DNA of 64,000 nucleotides from JBNKFV01 sp050290265 (GCA_050290265.1 JBNKHI010000004.1:62001-126000), one strand, 5' to 3'; counted from the first letter of the stretch, positions 7,778 through 17,311 are shown. Translations and numbers: made by a program. The notes: generated by a model from the letters alone, not told the origin.

Positions 7778-8247
7778 TCCCGCTCCTTAAGGTCATTCTC
7801 AGTATTTTATTGTGGCGAACTTTCACCAGCTTTCTGACATTACTGTCAATTGAGCTTATGCCCTATATAAGCCGATGAAACGCTCATGTCATCGATAGTA
7901 AATGTTTTTTCGTTAAAGCGTTAGTGGTTGATGGATGAATATACGGCTTTCTGGAGCATATTCTCTGCTGCCAATGTCCGATCCTCATTGTTGAGTTTAG
8001 TAAAGAATATCAGCCTTGTATAACCTTTAATGATGAAATTTTCAGGTGGTACTAATTCGCGACGAATCGCCTCGCGAGGGCGCGGCAAGACTCGCTTGTA
8101 TGCCAGTGTGCTCAATTGCTTTGGCAAAATTTGTGGGTAGTTGTGGTTACTCTGTGGCAAAGGGCTAGCAAACTCGGCATTATATGCGCCTTATTCTTTT
8201 GGGCGACAAAAGCCCGGTGTATTGAAGTTATTGGTAAAGGTAGCAAT
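7778..8247. other. Divergent intergenic region, 470 bp
   Basis: The region separates the CBS gene (minus) and the MORN gene (plus). The MORN reading frame stays open upstream to 8116, but the good ribosome site (AAAGG, 8237-8240) serves the ATG at 8248. A 79-codon minus-strand frame (8160-7921) also exists without a clear ribosome site or known similarity. I see no RNA gene or repeat. Confidence 0.35.
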
Positions 8248-9786
8248 ATGGGATCGAACAACCATTCCTCTGGGCAGCTTCGGGTGTTGTCTGCAGTCGT
8301 TGCCGGGAATGTACTCGAGCTGCTGATAGATCACCCCTTGGATGAGGATATTCAACCGGAACCTGAAGATTTTACCCTACAGCTAGACGGCGCTGACCCC
8401 GCTGAATCAGGTGCCTTAGAGATACAGGGTGTTACGTTATCTCGGTCTGGTGAGGACCGTAGCTGTTTACGTTTTAATGTCAGTACCGCTAAACCGCTGT
8501 CCGGGCATTTGTTGCTGACTTATCAACCTAAGTACTGCTTTATGTATTCTTTGGTGAGCGACGATTCGATTGGTCGTTTTGATGCCAGGGTTGCGCTGCA
8601 AACCCGGCTTGCCGAAGAGAGTGAGAGCACGGGGCAAGTAGAGCCGTTAGAAAAGCGGGAAAAACCACCGGAGTCTGATAAAGCCAAGCAACAGGAGTTA
8701 TTTGTACCCGATAATGATGCTGAGCAGGACTCTACTCAGTGGATGAGAACTGCGGGTGCTTACATAACTGAGGCGAACGAACACCATATTGATATCCTGT
8801 TTTCGCAATCGGTAAAAAGCCCACAACCTATTCGCGTTCATGATTTTGTTGTCGAGTTAAATGGTATCTCAGTAGCTGTTGATCGAAGCTATTTACACGC
8901 TTCAATGCATCGCCAGGAACCTTGTCTTCGTCTTGATGTAAAACAGCCTATTGAGCGAAATGCTGATGTGGTCGTTAGCTATAAAGCCAGTCAAAGCGGA
9001 ATAGCTTTAGCCGATGGGTCAGTAGTGCCACATTTTAATATTCAGTTAGAGCGAGAGCAGCCAGTGAGTGGCGCATCGGTAGGTACGTTAGCCCCTGTTG
9101 TCGAACAGCAGGACTCTGATCGGCCCGGCCCGGCGGATGCTGGCTTTAAGAAAAATGTGTTTGCGACAAAAGTGTTTGCTGGATCCTCCCTATCAAAGCA
9201 CCGTATTGTAGCTGGTCTCGTTTTGGGTATCGTTACGTTGGCAATAGTTATCACTGTGTTGCTTACAGTATTTAGCCAGCCATTCAGTGAGGAAAAGCCA
9301 TTAGCAGTAGCTTCGCAAAACAACAGCGCCGCTGATACTGCACAGAAACAAAAAGACACGGCCTCATCAGCAGCGTCTGCACAACAGCCGTTGGCTGCTA
9401 ATAATACCTCGGTGCCTCCAGTGAATAATGCGCCTGTGAAAAATTGTAAATTAACTTATCCAAAAGGCGATAAGTATGTTGGTCAGTGTAATGCCAATAA
9501 CCGTCCACAGGGGCAAGGGCAGTATAATTGGGTATCTGGTAGTGTTTATACTGGTCAATGGGCTAACGGTAAGCGGGATGGGTTTGGCACTATTGATTAT
9601 AGTAACGGCGATCGCTATCAAGGAGACTGGTCCGCGAACAAGAAGCACGGGCAGGGTACGTATTGGAGTGAAAATGGAAGCCGCTACGAGGGCGAATTTC
9701 AAAATGGACAGTTTACCATTAATGGTATTTGTTATATGCCTGATGGGAGTCGTATAACGGGGCCGTGTCCCGCATCGACACCGTAA
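8248..9786 (+). CDS. Membrane protein with two SwmB-like domains and C-terminal MORN repeats
   Basis: 512 residues from ATG 8248 (AAAGG eight bases upstream). Residues ~10-112 and ~165-262 are two related beta-sandwich units resembling the SwmB/flagellar-system-associated repeat: a LELLIDHPLDE / IDILFSQSVK strand, a phenylalanine block (PEDFTLQLDG / VHDFVVELNG) and a closing L(T/V)-x-SYK/TYQP strand. A hydrophobic segment (~318-343, IVAGLVLGIVTLAIVITVLL) is the only membrane span. After a Q/A/P-rich linker come three to four MORN repeats (~403-490; GxYxGQW-type, with YTGQWANGKRDGFGTIDYSN). MORN repeats bind lipids or proteins. With no signal peptide, orientation is uncertain. This architecture is unfamiliar to me. 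Confidence 0.8.
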   Translation: MGSNNHSSGQLRVLSAVVAGNVLELLIDHPLDEDIQPEPEDFTLQLDGADPAESGALEIQGVTLSRSGEDRSCLRFNVSTAKPLSGHLLLTYQPKYCFMYSLVSDDSIGRFDARVALQTRLAEESESTGQVEPLEKREKPPESDKAKQQELFVPDNDAEQDSTQWMRTAGAYITEANEHHIDILFSQSVKSPQPIRVHDFVVELNGISVAVDRSYLHASMHRQEPCLRLDVKQPIERNADVVVSYKASQSGIALADGSVVPHFNIQLEREQPVSGASVGTLAPVVEQQDSDRPGPADAGFKKNVFATKVFAGSSLSKHRIVAGLVLGIVTLAIVITVLLTVFSQPFSEEKPLAVASQNNSAADTAQKQKDTASSAASAQQPLAANNTSVPPVNNAPVKNCKLTYPKGDKYVGQCNANNRPQGQGQYNWVSGSVYTGQWANGKRDGFGTIDYSNGDRYQGDWSANKKHGQGTYWSENGSRYEGEFQNGQFTINGICYMPDGSRITGPCPASTP

Positions 9787-9822
9787 AATTTGTTTGTAGT
9801 AATACGTTGTTAAAGTGGGATA

Positions 9823-9860
9823 AACCAAAAAGGGGCTTTTATGTAAGCCCCTTTTTGGTT
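9823..9860. terminator. Bidirectional terminator between convergent genes
   Basis: AACCAAAAAGGGGCTT (9823-9838) and AAGCCCCTTTTTGGTT (9845-9860) form a perfect 16-bp stem with a 6-nt loop; the A- and T-runs at the stem base serve both strands. It lies between the stops of the MORN gene (+) and the M16 protease (-). Confidence 0.93.
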
Positions 9861-9902
9861 GCAGTGAAAAAGATAATTTACGACTTTCTAGTTCAGTAAT
9901 TC

Positions 9903-12836
9903 TTACAGTGAGATTGTTTCTAATCCCAGTTTGGTAAGATCTTCCTTTTGTGCACTGCTGGTAACCACGGCAATGTTTTCATTTTCTGGAATAAAGTAAG
10001 TAGTGGCCACGCGTATTAGATCGTCCAGTGTCACCGTCAAAATGGCTGCACGAAAAGCGCGGCGTATTTCTGGTGTGCGGCCATACAGCTCTGCATGAAA
10101 ACTTTGTTTAGCTTCGCCTGCAGGTGAACTCGGTTTGTCGATAGCACTGATGACTCCGAGGACGGCTTCTTCCAATTGTTGTGGCTCATGCTCGTGCGTT
10201 TTTAACCAATCAATAGCATTGTCAAAATCTGTGAGTGTTTCTGCCAGTCGCGGGTCTCGGTATGAATAGAAACGGAATGCTCCGATGTTGCTATCCTGGC
10301 TAGCGCCTCCTCCATAAGCACCGCCCTGTTCGCGAATGACGCGATGTAGATAACCGTTTCGTAAAAAACCACCCAGCACGGTTAATGCCGGGGCATCAGT
10401 GTGCGCCATAGGCACCGTTCGGTAAGCTTTAGCACAAAAGTTGACTTGCGTATTGGTAATCCAGGCTTGTTTAACGGTTTCATTAACCGGCGCCAAATTA
10501 AATTCGGTGATCTTGGCTTCGTGGTCTTTGACCGCTGTGGGTTGTGACCAGCCCGCAGTTAACTGTTGTTGGTAATTGTCTAGTTGTTCATCTTCTGCGA
10601 CTAACAAAAATTGTTTTCGGGATTGTTTAATAAGCTCGTGTAATTCTGCCAATTCTGCGGCCAGCTCAGCTTGAGCTTCTGGCTGTTTCAAACTGTTATC
10701 TAAGGCTTTTACTGCCTTAATTCCGGCTAAACCACTGAGTTTATGACTAAGAGCAGCGGTTGAACTGATACCTGCGGTGGCCGCTGTCATCGCTAAACTG
10801 TGACCGTTACCCGTAACGCTTTGCTCGCGACGAGAGCGGGCCTGCGAGATTAAATCGCGAATACGACTGTGTTCGTCAAAACGAACTTTATCCAGTGTTT
10901 CGCTCATCAACGCTGTCATTGCTGCGTAGTTGCGAGTCAGTGCTTTAGCAGACAGTGTCAAATGAGCGGTAACGTTTTGTGGGTCAGAGGGGGTGCCGCG
11001 TAAACTGGTATAAGCATTAATACTGCCGACGGTTTGGGATTGCCAATGCTGTGTCGCCAGATAGTCTTTATCACCAACCCCAAGCTCTGTTAAACACATG
11101 GTATAGACGGGTAATAGTTGTAACTGACGTTCCGTAAGTTGGGGTAGGGTAATCACAGCTTGTTGGTAAACGATGCCGTTGGTACCGGCACCGTAGCGAG
11201 TCAACGGTGTGCCGGCGACGTCCGCCCGCTGGCCCGAGGGAATTGCAAAGTCTTTGGGAATATCTTCCAGGCCAACTTTCGGTAGAATTGATTCATCATC
11301 TTTGCGCGTTTGACGTTCTTGTAGCGCAGTGGCCAAATTAATAGTTTGTTCTTTGTCGGCTTCTGACATTCCTTGTTTTATTAATTCGAGACGTGCTTTT
11401 TCTGCCGCTTGACGACGGTCTGATAACTCATTGTCAGGTGTCATAACGAGACGAATGCGATGCTGGTTATTAAGTAGCAGGTCTTTAGCTAGCAGCTTTA
11501 TAAAGTCTGGATTTTTAATCTGTTCGCGTAGGGAGTTAAGTACTGGCTCCAGATTTAACAGCGCGATAGGGTCGCCTCTATGGGTTGCCGAACTCAGTGC
11601 TGTGAGAATTAATTGTAATCCATAGGGATAGCTGTCTCCGCCAATTTCACGTTGTTGCAATTCCAGCTGATGCAGCGCCGCTTCAATTTGCTCCTGTGGA
11701 ACACCGTCTTCCGCTACGCGGCGAATAACATCCAGTACCATCGCTTCTACTGCGTCCGCTTTTTCAGTCTCGGAGCCTTCAATACCACACAGGAAAGAGA
11801 GTTCTCGTTGTGAGTCGTCCAGCCCGCACAGTGGTGACGGTGCTGAACCGAGCTCAGTGGTTTCTAATGCCTGTGACAGTGGAGAAGCACTATTGTCTAG
11901 CAAAACACTGGTTAACAACTGCGCCTTCAACGTCTCTTCCAGATTTGTACTCTTGCCAAGTAGCCAACCCAATACTATGTGCGTTTTACCGTCGAGCTCG
12001 TCTTCTTTGCCTACCGGGTAGGACTCTTGCACACGTACCGGGGCTTGGTAGCGTTTTTCGTCGCCTACGCGAATTTCTTCGTCTAGCCGCTCAAAGCGGT
12101 GCAACGCTTTTTCTTCAAATTTTGCTTGATGTTCAGCGGCTGGAATATCACCGAAAGTCATAAAAATAGCATTACTTGGGTGGTAATGGGTTTTATAAAA
12201 TGCTTTTAGCTCTGCGTACGATAAATCAGGAATGCAATCGGGTTCACCGCCGCTGTTATAGTGGTAGGTTGTTGTTGGAAAGAGGTATTTACACGCTGTT
12301 TGCCATAATTGAGATGGCACTGAACTCATAGCGCCTTTCATTTCATTGTAAACAACCCCCTTAAATACCAAGGGGCTGTCACTGTTGTTGGGCTCACTAA
12401 ATTCAACACGATGCCCCTCTTGCGCGAAATCCAGAGCATCCAGGCGCGAGAAAAACACCGCATCTAAATAGACATCCAGTAAGTTATTGAAGTCTTTTCG
12501 ATTTTGGCTGGCAAAGGGGTAGGCAGTCCAGTCGGAGCTGGTAAAGGCGTTCATAAACGTATTTAGCGAGCGCCGAATCATCATAAAGAACGGATCGCGA
12601 ACCGGGTACTTTTCACTGCCGCACAAGGCTGTGTGTTCCAGAATATGGGCGACGCCAGTGGAATCATGTGGGACCGTGCGCAGGGCAACCAGAAAGACGT
12701 TCTCCTGATTGTCGGTACTCAAGTGGATGTGTTGGGCACCGGTAACCTTATGGCGATATTCTTCGACGGTGATATGCAGTGATTCGATCTCTTGCGTGCG
12801 GAGCAATTCAAAGGGCGCGTTGACCGTAGAACTCAT
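9903..12836 (-). CDS. M16C metallopeptidase, presequence-protease (PreP/Cym1) type
   Basis: 977 residues, the standard length for the single-chain PreP branch of M16. The inverted zinc motif HILEH (H64, E67, H68) lies in HILEHTALCGSEKYPVRDPF, a stretch almost diagnostic for PreP/Cym1/insulinase-like proteins, and VYNEMKGAMSS carries the distal acidic ligand. The C-terminal half supplies the inactive partner domain, with the GGAYGGGAS loop that binds substrate. Bacterial members degrade unstructured peptides of roughly 10-70 residues. No signal peptide is visible, so it is probably cytoplasmic. It has its own promoter upstream (12956-12927) and shares a bidirectional terminator with the MORN gene. 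Confidence 0.93.
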   Translation of the reverse strand: MSSTVNAPFELLRTQEIESLHITVEEYRHKVTGAQHIHLSTDNQENVFLVALRTVPHDSTGVAHILEHTALCGSEKYPVRDPFFMMIRRSLNTFMNAFTSSDWTAYPFASQNRKDFNNLLDVYLDAVFFSRLDALDFAQEGHRVEFSEPNNSDSPLVFKGVVYNEMKGAMSSVPSQLWQTACKYLFPTTTYHYNSGGEPDCIPDLSYAELKAFYKTHYHPSNAIFMTFGDIPAAEHQAKFEEKALHRFERLDEEIRVGDEKRYQAPVRVQESYPVGKEDELDGKTHIVLGWLLGKSTNLEETLKAQLLTSVLLDNSASPLSQALETTELGSAPSPLCGLDDSQRELSFLCGIEGSETEKADAVEAMVLDVIRRVAEDGVPQEQIEAALHQLELQQREIGGDSYPYGLQLILTALSSATHRGDPIALLNLEPVLNSLREQIKNPDFIKLLAKDLLLNNQHRIRLVMTPDNELSDRRQAAEKARLELIKQGMSEADKEQTINLATALQERQTRKDDESILPKVGLEDIPKDFAIPSGQRADVAGTPLTRYGAGTNGIVYQQAVITLPQLTERQLQLLPVYTMCLTELGVGDKDYLATQHWQSQTVGSINAYTSLRGTPSDPQNVTAHLTLSAKALTRNYAAMTALMSETLDKVRFDEHSRIRDLISQARSRREQSVTGNGHSLAMTAATAGISSTAALSHKLSGLAGIKAVKALDNSLKQPEAQAELAAELAELHELIKQSRKQFLLVAEDEQLDNYQQQLTAGWSQPTAVKDHEAKITEFNLAPVNETVKQAWITNTQVNFCAKAYRTVPMAHTDAPALTVLGGFLRNGYLHRVIREQGGAYGGGASQDSNIGAFRFYSYRDPRLAETLTDFDNAIDWLKTHEHEPQQLEEAVLGVISAIDKPSSPAGEAKQSFHAELYGRTPEIRRAFRAAILTVTLDDLIRVATTYFIPENENIAVVTSSAQKEDLTKLGLETISL

Positions 12837-12926
12837 GAAAACCTCATTGTTGGCAATATCAGGGCTGCTGGTGTGAATGCTGTGTCACAAACCTGCTCGC
12901 AGGAACCAGCGCATATAGTGCTGGCC

Positions 12927-12956
12927 ATTATAGTCTTAGGCGGTATCAGATTGTAA
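12927..12956 (-). promoter_or_regulatory. Sigma-70 promoter of the M16 protease gene
   Basis: On the minus strand TTACAA (12956-12951), an 18-bp spacer and a perfect TATAAT (12932-12927) lie about 90 bp upstream of the M16 start codon. The spacer is one base longer than optimal. Confidence 0.55.
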
Positions 12957-13007
12957 TGGGTGGTACTCAGGCAAGCACAGTCTCCGACGGGTATATTGAG
13001 TATTGGA

Positions 13008-13589
13008 TTAGTTGTCGGGCGATGTGCTGGGTAAAAAACGTGCTATCTGCTCAACGAACTGTTGAAAAGTGTGTAGCAGGGTATCTTTGGAAAAACCATT
13101 CTGCTCCAGTTGTTCGAGTGCAAAACAGGTAGCTTCGAAGGTTGAAAGCTGGTGTTGGCGTTGTGCTTTACGGATATGGTACAAACTTTTATTGGCCCCA
13201 TGGATACTGACCCGGCCAAGCCTGGTTAACCAGGTATTTCTGAGCAGTATTTGTCGAGTGTTCCGCCAGGTGCCATCCAACACAATAAGCTGGACAGTTT
13301 CTGTTTGTGCTGAGGTTGGTTCTGCTGGTGCTGAGTGAGTTAAGTCTGGATAAAGTAACAGGTTGCTGCCGGATTCGATGAGCACGTCAGTTGGTTCAAA
13401 ATCCAGTCCTACGAGCATGCGGCTATTAGGTAGGCAACAGTGGAGCAAATGCGCTGTATTTTTGCTATGCCCATGTTCGTTTGGGTGCTGCAGAATGGTG
13501 ACCCGGGTTTCGGTGGGTGTCCGCACGGCAAGCGCACAAATACATGTACGCAAGGGTCTTAAGCATTTCTTGCACGTTTCTCTAGGCAT
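13008..13589 (-). CDS. tapT: DTW-domain tRNA-uridine aminocarboxypropyltransferase
   Basis: 193 residues. The N-terminus has the cysteine cluster CKKCLRPLRTCIC and the centre has LIVLDGTWRNTRQIL, the D-(G)-TW core that names the DTW family. Characterised members (TapT/YfiP, DTWD1/2) transfer the 3-amino-3-carboxypropyl group of S-adenosylmethionine to tRNA uridine to form acp3U, at position 47 in bacteria. It is shorter than E. coli TapT (~230 residues) but has the expected blocks. The start lies 10 nt after the stop of the GIY-YIG gene, so the two form an operon; no strong ribosome site is visible, suggesting coupling. Confidence 0.88.
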   Translation of the reverse strand: MPRETCKKCLRPLRTCICALAVRTPTETRVTILQHPNEHGHSKNTAHLLHCCLPNSRMLVGLDFEPTDVLIESGSNLLLYPDLTHSAPAEPTSAQTETVQLIVLDGTWRNTRQILLRNTWLTRLGRVSIHGANKSLYHIRKAQRQHQLSTFEATCFALEQLEQNGFSKDTLLHTFQQFVEQIARFLPSTSPDN

Positions 13590-13599
13590 TGTTCAGCCA

Positions 13600-13944
13600 T
13601 TATTCGGGTGGTGTTAGGTGTTGTTTGTAGAGATCGTTGCTGTTTTGGGTGCTGATGAGCGCCAGCTTTTGAGTTCGTGATAGTTTTTTAATAGCGGCTT
13701 CTCGCTGACTCGCCAGACTGCGATTTGCAGCCATTTCGACAAACCTTAAGCAGGCTGGCTTGCGCCCCCGGAAAAACTTTGCGCCGCTCTTTGCGCCACT
13801 GTGTTGTTTCCAGCGTCGCGGCAGGTCATTGGTGATCCCCGTGTACAGCAAACCATCATCCGACTCAATAATGTAAATAAACCAGCATGGTTCTGATTCC
13901 GAATTCTGTGTAGGGTTTGCTGGTTGTACCTTAGGCGGCGACAT
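13600..13944 (-). CDS. GIY-YIG domain protein (YhbQ/UPF0213 type)
   Basis: 114 residues comprising a single GIY-YIG fold: WFIYIIESDDGLLYTGITND holds the two signature tyrosine blocks (IYI and LYTGIT), RRWKQHSGAKSGAKFF the conserved arginine/histidine region, and QREAAIKKLSRTQKLALI the C-terminal glutamate-containing helix. This compact YhbQ class is widespread; some members have nuclease activity, but the cellular role is unsettled. It is the first gene of a two-gene unit with tapT and diverges from cmoM. Confidence 0.88.
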   Translation of the reverse strand: MSPPKVQPANPTQNSESEPCWFIYIIESDDGLLYTGITNDLPRRWKQHSGAKSGAKFFRGRKPACLRFVEMAANRSLASQREAAIKKLSRTQKLALISTQNSNDLYKQHLTPPE

Positions 13945-14066
13945 AATGGGTAAATGTTTATAGTGGTGAAAAGACTGACGCGAGTATACTACGCCACTGT
14001 TTTTTCAACAGCCTCTCTATTTGTAGGGTTTTCAGTTGACTATATTTGTGCTTGGGAGTTTCTCTT

Positions 14067-14873
14067 TTGGTTACACATTCTAAAGCTTCAGACACTGATC
14101 TTGCGGTAGATCGGAATTTTGATGATCTGGCTAGCCGTTTTCAGCGCAATGTTTATGGTGGCAATAAAGGACGTGTTCGTTTACAGGTGCTGCAAAAAGA
14201 TTTTGCTGAATTTGTGCCAGAAAAAAATAGTGCAACACCTTTGAATATTTTCGATGCCGGTGGCGGCCTTGGGCAAATGAGCCTTGAATTTGCCATGGGC
14301 GGTCATCAGGTCACACTGTGCGATATTTCGGAAAACATGTTGGCTTATGCCCGGGGGCAGCTGGAAGAAGCGGGTGTGGCTGATCGGGTCATTATTCTTC
14401 ATGACTCTATTCAGAATGTTGCTGACGCAAACCAAGAGCCTTTTGATGGCGTACTTTGCCATGCTGTGATGGAGTGGGTGGCAGACCCCAAAGCATTGTT
14501 GAAAGTGCTGAGTGATAGTGTGAAACCTGGCGGCTTTTTATCGCTAACGTTTTATAATCTTGATGGGTCTATCTATAAAAATTTATTACGTGGAAATTTT
14601 AAAAAAATTCGTAAAGGTTCATACAAAGGCTATCGCGGCAGCTTGACGCCGCAGAACCCACTGAAGCCTAGCGATGTATTAAGCTGGTATGCCGAGCTAC
14701 CTCTGGATATTCTCTGTTGTAGTGGTATACGAGTTTTTCACGATTATATTTTTGATCCAGTGCTGCGAGAACAAAAGGCAGATGAAATTGTTGAAATGGA
14801 ATTGAAACACTCGCGGCTTTCACCTTATTGGCAGTTGGGCCGCTACATTCACCTGCTTGCAAGAAAACGTTAA
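14067..14873 (+). CDS. cmoM: tRNA 5-carboxymethoxyuridine methyltransferase CmoM
   Basis: 268 residues, class I SAM fold. NFDDLASRFQRNVYGGNKGR matches the start of E. coli CmoM (SmtA). The SAM loop is IFDAGGGLGQMSLEFA, followed by VTLCDISENML, then HAVMEWVADPKALL, GGFLSLTFYN and SGIRVFHDY, all family landmarks. CmoM methylates cmo5U34 to mcmo5U in the tRNA wobble position. I start at TTG 14067, with GGGAG eight bases upstream; an earlier in-frame TTG (14046) lacks a site. It converges on the J-protein gene with 15 bp between stops. Confidence 0.93.
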   Translation: MVTHSKASDTDLAVDRNFDDLASRFQRNVYGGNKGRVRLQVLQKDFAEFVPEKNSATPLNIFDAGGGLGQMSLEFAMGGHQVTLCDISENMLAYARGQLEEAGVADRVIILHDSIQNVADANQEPFDGVLCHAVMEWVADPKALLKVLSDSVKPGGFLSLTFYNLDGSIYKNLLRGNFKKIRKGSYKGYRGSLTPQNPLKPSDVLSWYAELPLDILCCSGIRVFHDYIFDPVLREQKADEIVEMELKHSRLSPYWQLGRYIHLLARKR

Positions 14874-14888
14874 ATTGCTATTTTCAGG

Positions 14889-15389
14889 TTATCGCTTTAG
14901 TAAATGATCTTTGGCCAGGTTTATTTTGGCTGCCAGGTAATCATTGCCACCGCGATCAGGATGCATTTTTTGCATCAGCTTTCGGTGAGCATCGATAATT
15001 TCCTGTTCCGTTGCAGTAGCACTCACCCCCAATATGGATCGAGCTTCCTCTGTGCTCATGTTTGAACTGCTCGGTGCAGTGTTATTGTTATTTTCCTGAG
15101 TGTGTTGTTGCGCTTGTGCTGCGCGTTTGGCCAGCCAGGGTTGCAAGAACGGCAGTGCTCTAATTGCCAGTGAAAAGACTTTACCCAGCAGTGGTATCAA
15201 GGCTGCAACAGCGATGCCGACCCAATGTAATTTGCCGGTTAAGAGAAGAACGGCAAGGGTGATGATCAGCCCTCCCAGGATTGCTTTGCGGGTAAGTTTT
15301 TTACGGATTTCAGGTGGTTGCTTGCGGATATAGCGAATACTGTAAAGTATGGCCAAGATTAAGAGTATCAGGGGAATTAAACGGATCAT
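14889..15389 (-). CDS. Membrane-anchored J-domain protein
   Basis: 166 residues. Two hydrophobic helices (~3-20 and ~37-70) precede a Q/N/S-rich linker, then a C-terminal J domain (~110-166) with the HPD tripeptide at 143-145 (KLMQKMHPDRGGNDYLAAKI). The C-terminal placement and lack of G/F and zinc regions put it in the type III, Tim14/DjlA-like class, which recruits DnaK to the membrane. The gene starts 13 nt downstream of ppx and is probably co-transcribed with it. Confidence 0.88.
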   Translation of the reverse strand: MIRLIPLILLILAILYSIRYIRKQPPEIRKKLTRKAILGGLIITLAVLLLTGKLHWVGIAVAALIPLLGKVFSLAIRALPFLQPWLAKRAAQAQQHTQENNNNTAPSSSNMSTEEARSILGVSATATEQEIIDAHRKLMQKMHPDRGGNDYLAAKINLAKDHLLKR

Positions 15390-15402
15390 AAACCAATTCT
15401 TC

Positions 15403-16998
15403 TCAGTGCGCGGCTGTATTGCTGGTTGTTGCTGTCAGGTTTGTCTGTGGTGTTAGTAACACGTCGTTGACCCATAAGCTGTATTGGATTTTTCCAAGAT
15501 AATCACCTTCTTGGGAAAGTGAACGCTGAGTTAGCGGGTGTTGGTCGAGCCAGTCTCTTTCTATTGTGAGGTAGATATCATGGGCCTCGATGGTGATTGC
15601 GGGCTTAATGCTAATTTTTTCGCGTCGTCGGTTTAATATAACGGCTAAACGTAGAGCCACGATGGCTTGTAGTAACCCTTCTTTGTGGCGAGTATCGATA
15701 GGTGCCAACAGGTCGTTTTTGAATTTGCGACGATGTCCGCCCACCAGGATTGACAAAATTTGCTGTTCAAACTGGGTAAATCCCGCCAGGTCAGAGTTTG
15801 CTAGCAAATAAAAACCGTGCTGATGGTAGCCTGAATGAGAAATACTCAAGCCAATTTCATGTAGCTTTGCGGCCCACTTGAGTAATTTTTTTAAATTAAT
15901 ATCGGCAATGGGGGGCGGATTAAGTTGCCCAAACAAATGTTGGGCCAATCGGCTCACATGTTTGGCCTGTTTTTTATCCACCCGATAGCGTTTTAACAGG
16001 TCTTTTACGGTGATGTCCCGCGTATCTTCCTCGTGGAGTCGGCCTATGGTGTCGTATATCAGACCTTCTTTAAGCGATGCTGTAGCGACATGTATTTCGC
16101 TTAAACCCAGTTGATCAAATATGGCCAGGAGAATAGCAATACCCGCAGGTAATACGTCTAGTCGTTGTTGTGTCAGCCCGCTAATCTGCAAACCGCCTTT
16201 TTCCAACATAGCCTGATAGAGACGTTGTAACCCGGCTTGGGTGATAACTCCGGCTGCAGTTTGTTCCGGCATATTGTCTGAAATAGCGCGCATAGTGCCG
16301 GAGGTACCAATAGCAATATCCCAACCTGTACGTTTATAGCGGCGGACAATTAACTCTAGTTCGGCACAGGTTTGGAGATAGGCATTGCGCAACATGCCAC
16401 TGGAGATTTGGTTGTTGGTAGTATTGGCTGCGAAATAGTTTTCGGTATAGGTGACGCAGCCGATACTTAAACTTTCCATGAGCCAGGGTTGCATTTGCTG
16501 GCCAATAATAAATTCGGTGCTGCCGCCACCTATGTCAACGACTAACCGCTTTACTGGGTCATTAGACAGGGTATGTGCAACACCGGCATAGACCAGGCGC
16601 GCCTCCTCATAGCCACTAATAATACGTATGGGGTGGCCAAGTGCCTGTTCGGCTCGAGCTAAAAACTCTTCGGCGTTATCCACCATCCGCAACGCCTTGG
16701 TGCCTACGGCCCGCACTTGCGATGCAGGTATTTGTCGTATTCTTTCTTTAAAACACTCCAGGCAGGTAAGGGCGCGCTCAATGGCATCGTTTGCCAGTCT
16801 GGCGTTGTTTTGAATCCCGCGTGCTATTTGCACCATGTCTTTAACACGATCGACTATCTCGAGCTGACCCTTATTAAGTTTAGCGATTAGCATATGAAAA
16901 CTGTTAGAGCCTAAATCGACAGCCACAAAATAGGGAGAAGCGTCGTCAATTGACGAAGGTTTGTTGTCTGATGGGGCGTCCTGGTCAGCCTGAGACAT
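15403..16998 (-). CDS. ppx: Exopolyphosphatase / guanosine pentaphosphatase Ppx-GppA family
   Basis: 531 residues from ATG 16998, which has AGGAAA at good spacing; an ATG nine codons earlier lacks a site. The ASKHA phosphate loop VDLGSNSFHMLIA starts the catalytic module, with LVVDIGGGSTEFI as the second phosphate motif and GTSGTMRAI the adenosine-type block. The C-terminal ~200 residues form the HD-like helical module (LHEIGLSISHSGYHQHG). The enzyme removes terminal phosphate from polyphosphate and/or converts pppGpp to ppGpp. No ppk is adjacent. It heads a two-gene unit with the J-protein. Confidence 0.93.
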   Translation of the reverse strand: MSQADQDAPSDNKPSSIDDASPYFVAVDLGSNSFHMLIAKLNKGQLEIVDRVKDMVQIARGIQNNARLANDAIERALTCLECFKERIRQIPASQVRAVGTKALRMVDNAEEFLARAEQALGHPIRIISGYEEARLVYAGVAHTLSNDPVKRLVVDIGGGSTEFIIGQQMQPWLMESLSIGCVTYTENYFAANTTNNQISSGMLRNAYLQTCAELELIVRRYKRTGWDIAIGTSGTMRAISDNMPEQTAAGVITQAGLQRLYQAMLEKGGLQISGLTQQRLDVLPAGIAILLAIFDQLGLSEIHVATASLKEGLIYDTIGRLHEEDTRDITVKDLLKRYRVDKKQAKHVSRLAQHLFGQLNPPPIADINLKKLLKWAAKLHEIGLSISHSGYHQHGFYLLANSDLAGFTQFEQQILSILVGGHRRKFKNDLLAPIDTRHKEGLLQAIVALRLAVILNRRREKISIKPAITIEAHDIYLTIERDWLDQHPLTQRSLSQEGDYLGKIQYSLWVNDVLLTPQTNLTATTSNTAAH

Positions 16999-17311
16999 GC
17001 AAGTTTCCTGTACTTTAAATTGCAATCTATAAGCTCAATACTGTTATAAGCTAAGCTTTAGGAGTAATGCTGCTAACAGTAGGGTGCTGATTGCAGCTGA
17101 ATCTAATTTAAGGTCTGAATCGTACAAAGCCCCAAAATTCATCACAACCGTTGGGTGCACATGGTGGCGGAGTAGATAGTAGCGTAAATGAGGCGGAGTT
17201 TCCCATCGCGATTTGAGACATTTTAGGGTTGCATGACGAGTTATTGTTGCTGCTAAGGAACCCATAACGTGTCGATAACGCCGGTATTTGCAGTTTTTCA
17301 GGAGGTCAATA

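Noticed and set aside
7921..8160. 79-codon minus-strand frame between the CBS and MORN genes
   Set aside because: No clear ribosome site, no recognisable family; it lies in the upstream region of the MORN gene. A real small gene cannot be excluded.
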